From the NCBI GenBank assembly GCA_002428935.1, contig DIYG01000038.1, forward strand, positions 1-64,000: 64,000 nt of DNA. Reading direction: 5' to 3'. The stretch's first letter is position 1. Each line of letters starts with the position of its first letter. Below the pieces are notes generated by a model. The model ran no database searches and had not been told where the DNA came from. It was given only the letters and a program-made list of their open reading frames with translations. Below, in pieces: positions 17,201 to 26,348 of the stretch. The translations under genes were made by a program, and so were the position numbers. Source of the DNA: Halieaceae bacterium UBA6060. Its GTDB lineage: Bacteria > Pseudomonadota > Gammaproteobacteria > Pseudomonadales > Halieaceae.

Positions 17201-17815
17201 TCAGTGCTTCTTCAGGGCAGCCATCGTGAAATCCTTGACGCCGACGAGTAGCTTTCTCATGGGTTTTTCACCCAAGACGCTGCGGTAGGCGCATCCCTCG
17301 ATCATCTCCAGAATCAAACGCGCAGCCTCGGTGGGCTCGACACCGGGCCTGTAGGCCGCTTCTTGAATCCCCCGTTCAATGAGCTCCGCGAGCGCCCGGG
17401 CGAGTTCTTCCTGATTGCCCAGAAACAGGGCACCAATATCCGGTTTGCGGATCGCTTCGCTGGTGATCTCCACCGTCAGTAGTACGTTATCCACGGAGGC
17501 CAGGTATTTGCCATAGCTTGTCAAGAAACGTTCCAAGACTTTGGGAGCGGGGCCTGGCTTACGCAGTAGTTTGATCATCGGCGCGAGCTCCGAGCGCTCC
17601 AACGCTGCAATCTCCACCAGAACATCGTGCTTGCCCGGGAAGTGGTTATACAGGTTCCCAAGGCTTACTCCGGCGCGCTTGGCTATGTCGCGCACCCCGG
17701 TTTGGTGGTAGCCGTTCTCCAGAAAGCACCACAGGGCCGCTTCGAGTATCTGCTGTCTTCGTCGTGCTACCGCTCGTTGGCGGCTGCCGTCTTCTTTACT
17801 TGGTTTATCGGACAT
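17201..17815 (-). CDS. TetR-family repressor of the adjacent efflux operon
   Basis: 204 residues. The N-terminal helix-turn-helix spans about residues 17-63, with DIAKRAGVSLGNLYNHFPGK as the typical recognition region. The C-terminal ligand-binding part is helical. It is divergent from the RND adaptor gene with 108 bases between the starts, and a perfect 12-base palindrome lies 18 bases from its own start. The usual arrangement is a local repressor whose ligand is an effluxed compound. The specific ligand cannot be told. Confidence 0.88.
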   Translation of the reverse strand: MSDKPSKEDGSRQRAVARRRQQILEAALWCFLENGYHQTGVRDIAKRAGVSLGNLYNHFPGKHDVLVEIAALERSELAPMIKLLRKPGPAPKVLERFLTSYGKYLASVDNVLLTVEITSEAIRKPDIGALFLGNQEELARALAELIERGIQEAAYRPGVEPTEAARLILEMIEGCAYRSVLGEKPMRKLLVGVKDFTMAALKKH

Positions 17816-17832
17816 GATTTATATATTTGAGC

Positions 17833-17844
17833 GAACGATCGTTC
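17833..17844. promoter_or_regulatory. Likely TetR operator
   Basis: GAACGATCGTTC is a perfect 12-base palindrome in the tetR-RND intergenic region, embedded in AT-rich sequence that could be promoter. Its position fits control of both divergent genes. Confidence 0.6.
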
Positions 17845-17923
17845 ATTGTAATATAGTTGCCTCGCGAGCAGGTTAGCCTACCCAAGGAGCTGATCTGAAG
17901 GAACAACTGAGTGAGGAGTTTCC

Positions 17924-19135
17924 ATGAACCAGCAAGACTGTACGAGCGGCGACAAAAATCGTCGCTGGTGGGTTTTGGGTCTGGCGATGTTTGCTCTAGT
18001 TGCAGCGCTGATCTTGGTGTGGACCTCCGAGGACCTCGCAGACGTTTCCAGAACCGCCGAAGCGTCTATCGCACCACCGGTAAGTTACTTACCTATCACC
18101 GTTGGTCCTGCGGTGGCCCAGGTACATAGTTTCGCGGAGCTCCGCCCGCGCTGGGACGCTGAGATCCGATCATCGGTAGGTGGACAGATCGTGGCGGTGC
18201 ATGATTCCGCCCTGGCAGGCGCTCGCGTGGAAGCGGGAGAGCCCCTATTTGATCTGGAGACGACTCAGTATGAAACCGCCGTCGCTGCCGCGGAGTTGCA
18301 GTTGGAAGAGGCCCATTTGGCCCTCTGGCAGGCGAAAAACGCGGTTACCGTAGCTCGGGCCGAATTCGATCGCACGGGCACCAAGCCCCCCAATGAGCTT
18401 GCCTTGCGTTTACCGCAACTGCGTATCGCCGAGCGTTCCGTAAACGCCGCACAGACGCAGCTAGAGGCAGCGCGCGAACGTCTCGAAGATACGGTAGTAA
18501 CGGCGCCGTTTTCCGGTTTTGTTACCCAGCGTATGGCTAGCCTGGGTCAGACCGTTACCGCCGGTGAGCCTCTGGTGAGTCTTGCGGATGATGTGACGCT
18601 AGAGGCCGTGGTGGAAATCAAACAACTCGATTGGTCGAAGCTCGCGCACCCCATTGCCGATACATCCGTCGAATTGTTTCATCGCAACGGTGCTTTCCTC
18701 GGTAGGGCCGTGGTTCGCGAGGGTGGAGGTTTTCTCGATGTTGCGACCCGGCAGCGGAGGGTCTTTCTGGACGTGGAAACCGCTGCGGCGAAAGTTCTCG
18801 CCGGTGACTTCGTTCGCGTTAGATTTCCCGGGCGCCACTATGAGGAAACGTTCACAGTGCCCGAATCGGCGATCACGCGGGAGGGCTATATCTGGTTCAT
18901 CGATAAGGGAAACCAGCTCGCGCGTTCTACCCCGGAGGTGCTATTCCGCTCCGGCCAGCGGGTCACCCTTGCCGCACCGGAGGCTCGCCGGGAGCTGAAG
19001 GTGGTCGTCACACCTATGGCATCATTTCTACCGGGGCAAAAGGTAACACCGCAGCCGGCACGTGAGCACGACCTGACCGGTTTTTCAGACGGGCAAACCC
19101 CAATTGCGCTTCTCGCGGCTTCCGAGGGTCTCTGA
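17924..19135 (+). CDS. RND efflux periplasmic adaptor (membrane fusion protein)
   Basis: 403 residues with one N-terminal membrane segment (WWVLGLAMFALVAALILVW) and the HlyD/AcrA-like order. The lipoyl half-motif is split at about residues 80-110 (SSVGGQIVAVHDSALAGARV) and 190-210 (TVVTAPFSGFVTQRMASLG). Between them lies an alpha-helical hairpin of about 80 residues, followed by beta-barrel and membrane-proximal parts. It links the inner-membrane pump to an outer-membrane channel. The pump gene starts two bases after its stop. No TolC gene lies nearby, so an outer channel must be supplied from elsewhere. Confidence 0.9.
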   Translation: MNQQDCTSGDKNRRWWVLGLAMFALVAALILVWTSEDLADVSRTAEASIAPPVSYLPITVGPAVAQVHSFAELRPRWDAEIRSSVGGQIVAVHDSALAGARVEAGEPLFDLETTQYETAVAAAELQLEEAHLALWQAKNAVTVARAEFDRTGTKPPNELALRLPQLRIAERSVNAAQTQLEAARERLEDTVVTAPFSGFVTQRMASLGQTVTAGEPLVSLADDVTLEAVVEIKQLDWSKLAHPIADTSVELFHRNGAFLGRAVVREGGGFLDVATRQRRVFLDVETAAAKVLAGDFVRVRFPGRHYEETFTVPESAITREGYIWFIDKGNQLARSTPEVLFRSGQRVTLAAPEARRELKVVVTPMASFLPGQKVTPQPAREHDLTGFSDGQTPIALLAASEGL

Positions 19136-19137
19136 TC

Positions 19138-22100
19138 ATGCATGCGCTAACGGCCTGGTTTATTCGCAATCCGGTGGCCGCTAACCTTCTCATGCTGTTG
19201 ATTCTGTTTCTGGGTCTGCAGACCGTATTCTCTATTCGTATTGAGGGTTTCCCCCGGGTGCCTCCGGAAACCGTAGAAATCTCCGTGGTCTACCCCAACG
19301 CGACGGCTGAGCAGGTTGATGAGTTAGTCACTCAGAAACTAGTAGCCGCCCTCGAAGGTATCGACGGCGTGCGTAGCGTGAGTTCGCAGTCGGCAAACGG
19401 CGTTGCGGCGGTGTCCGTGCGACGTCGTGGAGGTAAGGAGCTTCAGGAGATTCTCGATCAGGTTCGCATTCGCGTAGACGGTATAACAGACTTTCCGGAG
19501 GATGCCCGCCGTCCGGTCATCGAGACCTCGGCGTTTGATTTCCCTGCCTTATACGTCAACCTTCACGGTCCCACCGATCCCGCCACGCTTCAGACCCTGG
19601 CTCAGCGCTTGAAGGAAGATCTGCTTTCCCAGCCGGAACTCTCTCGATTGAAGCTCTGGGGTTTGATACCTCGGGTTTTGCGCATTGACATTGATCCTGA
19701 GCGACTGCGCCATTTCGGCTTGACCGTTGCCGACGTGAGATCAGCAATCGGTGCTAACTCTCTGGATTTTCAGGCGGGAACGCTCCGCACGGAGGGTGGA
19801 ACCGTATACCTGCGCGCCGATGACCGGGCCCGCTATGCACCGGACTATGAGAGCCTTCCCATTATCGAGCGACCTCGCGGTGCGAGCGTGCTACTGCGAG
19901 ACATCGCGTCCATCGAGGACGGATTTCTGGACGGTGACTTTTTGTTCCGTCTAAACGGCGAGCCGACGATTGGTATGGAAGTACTGGTCGGGCAAAAGGA
20001 AAACCTTCTAGACATCAGCCGCGTCGTCCGCGCCGTGGTTGATGAGTTTCAGCCCCGTTTGCCGAGCAACGTGCAGATCAGTGTGTGGGGTGACAGCGCA
20101 AATTACATCGCTGATCGCCTCGCTTTGCTGCGCAGCAACGGTGTCCAGGGTTTGCTTCTGGTCGCCCTGATGCTGTCGATTTTTCTCAACGTGCGTCTCG
20201 CGTTTTGGGTGGCCATGGGTATTCCCATCTCTGTTATGGGTGCCATCGCCGTCGCGGGTACCCGGTGGGTGGACTACTCCCTGAACGATGTAACGACCTT
20301 TGGGCTGATTATTGCCCTTGGAATTCTCGTCGATGACGCGGTGGTGGTGGGGGAGAGCGTATTCGAAGAGCGAGCCAAAAACCCGGATCCCATCTCGGGT
20401 ACGGAGCAGGGTGTTGAGCGTGTGGCGGTGGCGACCGTGTTCGGGGTCTTAACAACCATTGCCGCGTTCTATCCCATGCTGCTTATCGATAATCCCCTGG
20501 GGAAAGTGCTGGCGGGGTTCTCCGGGGTCGTGATTCTGGCACTGATCTTCTCTTTGCTGGAAAGCAAGTTCATTCTCCCGGCGCATCTTGCTCGGGTGTC
20601 GCTGAATGACCGTCCTTCGAAGGGGTTTTCCCGGCTCTGGGGCAAGATCCAGGATGGTGCCCAGCTTGGGCTCGATTGGGTGCGCGATCAGTTTTACGCA
20701 CCGTTGTTAACGCATGCTCTACGACATCGATATGCCGTACTGGTGCTGTTTCTTGCGGCGGCCGTTGCCGGTCTGGGGCTCATGGCCAAGGGCAAGATCC
20801 AAACCGTGTTCTTCCCCGACGTCCCCGGGCAGGTAATTAGCGTGAGTCTGGAAATGGATAAACGCGCGCCGTTTCAACTTACCCGCAGAAATACGGAGCG
20901 CATCGAAGCTCTGGGACACAGCCTGAACGAAGAGCTGCAGCGTCGCACGGGTATGAGCCGGCCGCCCATCGACACCTTTTTTACCATCGTGGAAGGTACG
21001 GGGCGGGCACAGATTTTTGCCGAGTTACGACCGGTGGCGGAACGGCCAGAGGTACCAATTCTGTCCGTTGTCAGGGAATGGCGTGACCGGGTGGGGCAGG
21101 TCGAAGGGGCTACGGAGCTGCAGTTCAGTGGTTCCGAAGCGCTCGCCGGTGGATTTGTTTTGCAACTCGTTTCCAAGGATCCAGAGCTTCTCCGTCAGGC
21201 CAGTGAGGAGCTTCGCGGCTTCCTGGGAGCGCTCGATGGAGTGTCCAATGTCCGCGACGATCTCGATGGCGGGCAACCGGAGCTTCGTCTGCGAATAAAA
21301 TCTGAGGCCCGAAGCCTGGGTTTTAGCGCCGAGGGGCTGGCGCGCCAGATCGGGTACAGCTTTGGCGGCGCCGAGGTGACACGGCTCCGCCGCGATGGCG
21401 CGGAAACCCGTGTTGTGGTGCAGAGTTCTCGGGCCGCGCGAGACACCATCGACGACTTGATGGAGACTCGTCTGCGCAGTTCTGGAGGTGCCTGGGTGCC
21501 TCTTGTAGAAGTAGCAGAAATCGAGGGTGCTTACACCTCAGACACGGTTTATCGACGAAACGGAAAGCGGATGAATACCGTATCCGCCTCCATTGATCGG
21601 AGTCGGGTGGCTCCCGAAGAGGTGGGCCAGGCGGTGTTTGAGCAGATCGTGCCCGAACTCAGGGCCAAGTATCCCAGCGTGACGGTGACCGCTGGGGGCG
21701 AGCTAGAGGAGATGGGCGAAATTCGCGGTGGTTTGCGTAATGCCCTTATTCTTGCGGCGGTGCTGATCTACGTTTTGATGGCCGTGCCCTTAAAAAGCTA
21801 CTGGCAACCCCTGGTGATTCTGACCATTGTGCCTTTTGCTTTTGTCTCCGCCGCCATGGGACACCTGATCATGGGGGTCCCCCTATCGTTATTGTCTTTC
21901 TTTGGCATGTTGGCCCTTACGGGGGTAACGGTGAACGACAGTCTGGTGCTGATCACGCGCTACAACCAGGGGAGAGAAGCAGGTGCTGCGGTAAGGGATG
22001 CACTTCACGGGGCGGGTATCAGTCGTTTCAGAGCGATTTTTCTGACCACCGCTACCACGGTGATTGGCCTTACACCGTTGCTCATGGAAACTTCGGAGCA

Positions 22101-22266
22101 AGCGCAATACTTGATACCAGCGGCGGTTTCTCTTGCCTTCGGCGAACTCTTCGGCACGGCACTGATGCTGGTGCTAGTGCCCGTTCTGGTCGCCGTTGGT
22201 GAAGATGTTTTTGTTTTACTCGGATTTAGACATGCACGTGCAGTGACGTCGGTATTACAACCATGA
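19138..22266 (+). CDS. RND efflux pump, inner-membrane permease (AcrB/MexB family)
   Basis: 1042 residues with the standard 12-helix RND layout: TM1 at WFIRNPVAANLLMLLILFLG, a large periplasmic loop, TM2-7 from about residue 335, a second periplasmic loop, and TM8-12 from about 860. TM4 carries GILVDDAVVVGE, the conserved acidic pair of the proton relay. Length and architecture fit hydrophobe/amphiphile efflux pumps, exporting toxic compounds by proton antiport. It is coupled to the adaptor upstream and overlaps the ABC-type membrane gene downstream by four bases (ATGA). Confidence 0.93.
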   Translation: MHALTAWFIRNPVAANLLMLLILFLGLQTVFSIRIEGFPRVPPETVEISVVYPNATAEQVDELVTQKLVAALEGIDGVRSVSSQSANGVAAVSVRRRGGKELQEILDQVRIRVDGITDFPEDARRPVIETSAFDFPALYVNLHGPTDPATLQTLAQRLKEDLLSQPELSRLKLWGLIPRVLRIDIDPERLRHFGLTVADVRSAIGANSLDFQAGTLRTEGGTVYLRADDRARYAPDYESLPIIERPRGASVLLRDIASIEDGFLDGDFLFRLNGEPTIGMEVLVGQKENLLDISRVVRAVVDEFQPRLPSNVQISVWGDSANYIADRLALLRSNGVQGLLLVALMLSIFLNVRLAFWVAMGIPISVMGAIAVAGTRWVDYSLNDVTTFGLIIALGILVDDAVVVGESVFEERAKNPDPISGTEQGVERVAVATVFGVLTTIAAFYPMLLIDNPLGKVLAGFSGVVILALIFSLLESKFILPAHLARVSLNDRPSKGFSRLWGKIQDGAQLGLDWVRDQFYAPLLTHALRHRYAVLVLFLAAAVAGLGLMAKGKIQTVFFPDVPGQVISVSLEMDKRAPFQLTRRNTERIEALGHSLNEELQRRTGMSRPPIDTFFTIVEGTGRAQIFAELRPVAERPEVPILSVVREWRDRVGQVEGATELQFSGSEALAGGFVLQLVSKDPELLRQASEELRGFLGALDGVSNVRDDLDGGQPELRLRIKSEARSLGFSAEGLARQIGYSFGGAEVTRLRRDGAETRVVVQSSRAARDTIDDLMETRLRSSGGAWVPLVEVAEIEGAYTSDTVYRRNGKRMNTVSASIDRSRVAPEEVGQAVFEQIVPELRAKYPSVTVTAGGELEEMGEIRGGLRNALILAAVLIYVLMAVPLKSYWQPLVILTIVPFAFVSAAMGHLIMGVPLSLLSFFGMLALTGVTVNDSLVLITRYNQGREAGAAVRDALHGAGISRFRAIFLTTATTVIGLTPLLMETSEQAQYLIPAAVSLAFGELFGTALMLVLVPVLVAVGEDVFVLLGFRHARAVTSVLQP

Positions 22267-23117
22267 TACGGGTGGGTGATGACCTCACCCTGGTCACCCT
22301 GCTGCGCGCGTTTCGGGGAAAGGTCGTCCTGACCTGGGTCATGATTCTCCTGGAAACTACCCTCATGGCATTGGTTCCCTTGTTCATCGGCTTTGCCATC
22401 GACGATTTGTTAGGGGAAGAGATTCGGGGTTTTGCCTTTCTTACCGCTTTAATGGTGGCTCTGGTACTAGTGGCGGTGATACGCAGAATCTACGATACGC
22501 GTGTGTACGGCACGATCCGGGTGGAACTGGGGTTTGCCCAGGTGGAGCGTTCTCCCGCACTCCCGGTTTCGGCGTTAAATGCTCGCGTCGGCATGGGGCG
22601 CGAGCTGGTCGACTTCTTGGAGCACACCCTCCCCGAAGCCATGGCGGCGGTGGTGCAGCTATTCATCTCTCTGACCGTCCTCTACGTGTTCTCTCCGGTG
22701 CTCGCTGCAGCTGCGGGTGCAGCGTTTATGAGTATCGCTCTGCTCTACGGGCTCTTTCACGGTCGCTTTTATCGGCTTAACGCTGCGCTGAACGGACAAG
22801 CGGAGCGTCAGGTATGTGTTCTCGAGGGGAGAAACGGTCGCTCCGTTCGCTCCCATCTTCTGCGGCTGCGACGTTTTGACGTCGCGCTATCCGATACGGA
22901 AGCCGTCCTCTATGGGATTGTGTTTGTCTGCCTGTTGGGCTTAATCCTGTTCAATCTTTGGTATGCCGCGCTCTTTCTGGTGATCACCGTGGGCACCGTG
23001 TTTTCTATCATCAGCTATTCCTGGGAGTTTGTGGAAAGCTCCCTGGCGCTACCCATGACCCTACAGAGTCTGTCGCGTCTTGCGGAAATCAGCCGCCGCT
23101 TAAACGCTGGAACTTAA
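22263..23117 (+). CDS. ABC exporter-type six-helix membrane domain without ATPase
   Basis: 284 residues with about six hydrophobic segments: residues 20-38, 52-72, 125-145, 148-165, 220-238 and 240-258. The pattern matches the transmembrane half of ABC exporters, including a long cytoplasmic loop near residues 165-210. No Walker A, signature or Walker B motif is present, and no ATPase gene lies next to it. Translation is coupled to the RND permease by ATGA. Stand-alone ABC six-TM proteins are known in databases but their role is unclear. It may assist the RND pump or borrow an ATPase from another locus. Confidence 0.75.
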   Translation: MIRVGDDLTLVTLLRAFRGKVVLTWVMILLETTLMALVPLFIGFAIDDLLGEEIRGFAFLTALMVALVLVAVIRRIYDTRVYGTIRVELGFAQVERSPALPVSALNARVGMGRELVDFLEHTLPEAMAAVVQLFISLTVLYVFSPVLAAAAGAAFMSIALLYGLFHGRFYRLNAALNGQAERQVCVLEGRNGRSVRSHLLRLRRFDVALSDTEAVLYGIVFVCLLGLILFNLWYAALFLVITVGTVFSIISYSWEFVESSLALPMTLQSLSRLAEISRRLNAGT

Positions 23118-23148
23118 GCGTTATGCCATAGCGGGGATGGCCTTGGGG

Positions 23149-24441
23149 CTACCAGGCCGTTCCCGCCTGAATATAGAGAATCGTGTCTTCTGGCCCCCGG
23201 GCCACGTCCACGCCCATCTCGAGGCCGTAGCGTCGTGCGACGAGGTAGCGAAAGCCGCCCCCGTGAGTGACTCGACTCTTCGCATCGCTGAGATCCCCAA
23301 AGGCGTTTGCCGCCCGTCCTGCACCCATAAAGGCATTCACAGACCATCGTGGGTTTAGCTGGCGGGTGACTTCTGCCTCCAGGACGCCGATCGCATTCCC
23401 CTGATAGCGCGCGGCGGGGATGCCGCGAAGGACCATGGCCGGCGTCGCAAATTGCGGGAGTAGACCATCGGCATTGGCGTACTGGGTATTCACCCGTAGG
23501 GCAGTGCGCCACTGCTCGTTGATGGGCAGATAGTTCAAACCGGTGAATTCCGTCAGCTCGTAGTCTATGTCGCTTCCAAGGCCGTCCCGGTACCAGAGAT
23601 GATCGAGTTCGTAGCGGAAGCCTTTTCGAGGACTAAAGAAGTTATCGCGGGTGTCAAACTCTACGACCAAGCCCAGGCCCGAGGTGGTCACGTCTACACT
23701 GAGTAGGGAGCGTATGATTTCTTCCCAGCGTTCTTGAAGCTCCGGCGGTAATAGGTCACCTCCGAGATCGCCCAGGCTCACGGGCTCGATGCTGGCGTCG
23801 ATATAGCGCTGGCCGACTCCCACGTAGAGCGGCCAGTCTCCCATGCGGAACTTGAGACTTTGCACGATTCCCAGGGCCTTGGTGTTGAGCTCCAAAGGCT
23901 TGTTCAGATTGACGTTGCCCGAGCCGTAGAAATCCAGATTGACGTCGCCGTAGCCTCCGCCCCCGAGATAGCGGATACGTCCCTGGCGCCAGAAACCCAT
24001 ATGGCCGCCACCGACGAAGTAGGAGCCGTTACCCGTATAGGCCGCTGCCAGGGCACTGGCGCTGGGGGTCAAGAGAGAAGCGGTGCCGCTATCGTCGGCC
24101 TGGAGTCGCTCGCGGCGTAAAGCCTGCTGCTCATCGGTTTCATGGAAGAACAAACCGACGGCGCCGAGGCCATTGTCCACGGCGGGTTCCGTAATGATTA
24201 TGGGTACGGGCAAAAAGCCAAAGGCGTTCTCAGCGAGATAGCGCGAGGCATCAAATTGCCCATCAACGGGATCTGAGAAGATGGAGTCTTCCGCATAGCC
24301 AATGGATGCAAGAGCGCAGAAAAATAGCACGCTGCAAAGCACCGCTCGTCGAACCCTGGCGCTCAAGCATTGCGCTATCTCGGGCAATACAGATCTCGAC
24401 CTGCGAGTTGATGCGGTGACGAAACCCTTACCGGTCGGCAT
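23149..24441 (-). CDS. Omp85/BamA-TamA-type outer-membrane barrel without POTRA domains
   Basis: 430 residues with a signal peptide ending ALASIGYAE (about residue 50). The rest consists of beta strands of the bacterial surface antigen (D15) type: EFDTRDNFFSPRKGFRYEL at about 265 and LRGIPAARYQG at about 345, which corresponds to the conserved (V/L)RG(F/Y) lid-loop motif. The final residue is an aromatic Trp. No POTRA repeats precede the barrel, unlike BamA or TamA. A role in export or lipid handling at the outer membrane is likely but not defined. GAGG precedes the start. It converges with the efflux operon. Confidence 0.8.
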   Translation of the reverse strand: MPTGKGFVTASTRRSRSVLPEIAQCLSARVRRAVLCSVLFFCALASIGYAEDSIFSDPVDGQFDASRYLAENAFGFLPVPIIITEPAVDNGLGAVGLFFHETDEQQALRRERLQADDSGTASLLTPSASALAAAYTGNGSYFVGGGHMGFWRQGRIRYLGGGGYGDVNLDFYGSGNVNLNKPLELNTKALGIVQSLKFRMGDWPLYVGVGQRYIDASIEPVSLGDLGGDLLPPELQERWEEIIRSLLSVDVTTSGLGLVVEFDTRDNFFSPRKGFRYELDHLWYRDGLGSDIDYELTEFTGLNYLPINEQWRTALRVNTQYANADGLLPQFATPAMVLRGIPAARYQGNAIGVLEAEVTRQLNPRWSVNAFMGAGRAANAFGDLSDAKSRVTHGGGFRYLVARRYGLEMGVDVARGPEDTILYIQAGTAW

Positions 24442-24465
24442 GGTGAAACCTCATGATGAAACGCG

Positions 24466-25671
24466 TTAGCCGTGTTGTTCTACCAATGGTGCTGGCAGTA
24501 CCGCCAGTTCATTAAAACTCAGGCGTTTCCAGGTTGCGCAAAGGGCATGGATAAACTTGAGACTGCGAAACCCGTCGAACCACTGATGGAATTGACGCAC
24601 AAATGCACGGGAATCAGCGCATTGTCGTTCGGCGTGTTGGAGAAAGCTAGTCAGGCCAAGATCCAATACCGCGTCAGTGATCTCGGGTGTGTTGGCGAAG
24701 GCGCGCCTTACGTCATCGACGGACAGCCCCGGATGTCCATGGTGTTCCATGAAGCCTATCCATTCGCCAAGACGGTAAAAACAACGGGGGTCATAAAACA
24801 AGGGGTTTTCTTCGAGGCGCCCTTGAGCCAGTAGTTTGCGCAGGGCCGGCCCCGTGCCGAAGGGCGCCCTTTGGGACAAGCGGGCCGAAAGACGTATGGG
24901 TGCGCATTTTGGGGTGTAGACGGCCCCCTGTTTGGCGAGCTTGTTAAGGAGATAGAAGTCTTCACCGCCCGCCCGGCGCGGAAACCCTCGTACCCTGGCG
25001 TACCCTTCGGCCTGGATGGCGATACAACTACCCAGGGTGTGAAACGCGTAGGGTGAGCCCGCTCGCTTTATGCCATCGACATAGTGCTCCAAGTGTTGCT
25101 CATAAAGGTCGATAGCCTGGCTTTCGGACTGGTCTTTGGGGCGAAGATGCTCGAAGGGGTAGGTAAGTGCAATCGCTGTGGTTTCCTGGGCGGAAGCCGA
25201 AAAGTAATCGGCGGGCAGGACCGCGTCGGCATCGCTGCAGTGAATCCAGGGGCTTGCAATGGAACCCTTGAGCATCAGCGCCAGGGCTGCGTCACAGCCG
25301 ATTTTACGCGCCAGCCCCACGCCTTCATCGTTGGGCAGGGGATCGTCTCGCTCCAAAAGCAGCACATGACAGGCGTTTTCCCGGGCGCATAGCTTGGCGC
25401 TGCAACGGTCCTGGCTCCAAAGCTCGCGTAGGCTCAGAATCTGTTGCCGTAGGGCGTCGTTGCAGTGCTTGTCGGATTCCGATTCGGGCCGGTTGAGCAC
25501 CAGGATCAGAAGGGTGTCGCCCTGGGGCAGCAGGTTCTCAATTATGCCCGCGGCCTCTCCATAGGCGGGGACCACCAGAACGTGCTGCCAGTGCCCAGGG
25601 ATGTCAGATTCGTATAGGGTTTTCGCTTCGGCGACCCCGTGGCCCCGCAAGTATTTCTCTTGGATGCTCAA
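24466..25671 (-). CDS. Family 2-like glycosyltransferase
   Basis: About 401 residues from a TTG at 25671 that overlaps the miaE stop as TTGA. The frame stays open to 25737, but that extension is low-complexity Arg/Pro sequence read across the miaE end. The GT-A fold is suggested by HVLVVPAYGE (about 28), the DXD-like HCSDADAVLPADYF (about 145), and GSCIAIQAEGYARVRGF and GGEDFYLLNKL (about 215-245), all typical of GT2 enzymes. The acceptor and sugar donor are unknown. It is cotranscribed with miaE. Confidence 0.7.
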   Translation of the reverse strand: MSIQEKYLRGHGVAEAKTLYESDIPGHWQHVLVVPAYGEAAGIIENLLPQGDTLLILVLNRPESESDKHCNDALRQQILSLRELWSQDRCSAKLCARENACHVLLLERDDPLPNDEGVGLARKIGCDAALALMLKGSIASPWIHCSDADAVLPADYFSASAQETTAIALTYPFEHLRPKDQSESQAIDLYEQHLEHYVDGIKRAGSPYAFHTLGSCIAIQAEGYARVRGFPRRAGGEDFYLLNKLAKQGAVYTPKCAPIRLSARLSQRAPFGTGPALRKLLAQGRLEENPLFYDPRCFYRLGEWIGFMEHHGHPGLSVDDVRRAFANTPEITDAVLDLGLTSFLQHAERQCADSRAFVRQFHQWFDGFRSLKFIHALCATWKRLSFNELAVLPAPLVEQHG

Positions 25672-26243
25672 TGGAGCGCGGGGCGCAGGGGGAGGGCGCG
25701 GACGATCACCGCCTCGATCTCCAACAGGTCGCTCCAACGCTCCTGTACGACGGTGTCGTTGAAATACAGATCGGCCAGCTCCAGGAACAGTTCGTAATGG
25801 CGCTCTTCAGATCGGGCGATAGCCTCGTAGAATTTTTTGAGGGGACCGGAATCAAGGGCCTGGGCCACAAGACCAAATCGTTCGGCTCCTCGTGCTTCGA
25901 TGACGCCGGCGGTGAGCAACCGATCGAGGAGATAGACCTCTTTACCCTGGCGTATGGTTTTACGAAACTCTAGGACGTAGGGATCTTTCTCATCGGCCGT
26001 CGTCAGAAGGCCCCGGCGATGGATCCATTTAACTACTTCTCGATAGTGGGTCAGTTCTTCAATGGCAAGATCCGCCATGGCGCTTACCAATGCCGTGCGA
26101 TCGGGGTAGTGAGAAAGCATGGAAATCGCCATCCCCGACGCCTTTTTTTCCGCCGCGGCGTGATCCTGCAAAAAGCGGTCAAAGTCTCCTAGCACCGTTT
26201 CGGTCCAGGTGTTGGGTGTGGCGAAGAGTAATGGGCTGGTCAT
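25668..26243 (-). CDS. miaE: tRNA-(ms2io6A)-hydroxylase
   Basis: 191 residues matching the MiaE family, a non-haem di-iron oxygenase that hydroxylates 2-methylthio-N6-isopentenyladenosine at tRNA position 37. Di-iron ligands are seen in the two ExxH motifs: EELTHYREVV (about residue 63) and SEERHYELFLELA (about 148), plus EKK near 32. Length is typical. Its presence fits a gammaproteobacterium. The stop overlaps the likely TTG start of the glycosyltransferase gene downstream. Confidence 0.92.
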   Translation of the reverse strand: MTSPLLFATPNTWTETVLGDFDRFLQDHAAAEKKASGMAISMLSHYPDRTALVSAMADLAIEELTHYREVVKWIHRRGLLTTADEKDPYVLEFRKTIRQGKEVYLLDRLLTAGVIEARGAERFGLVAQALDSGPLKKFYEAIARSEERHYELFLELADLYFNDTVVQERWSDLLEIEAVIVRALPLRPALH

Positions 26244-26348
26244 AGCCGCCCATTGTAAATGACGGTGGATTCCGAAGCGTAGCCGTTTGATGCTCGCGGC
26301 TCAGCCAGGGGTAAGGCTCCTCTTATGATTTTGAAACTCTGCAGGGTC

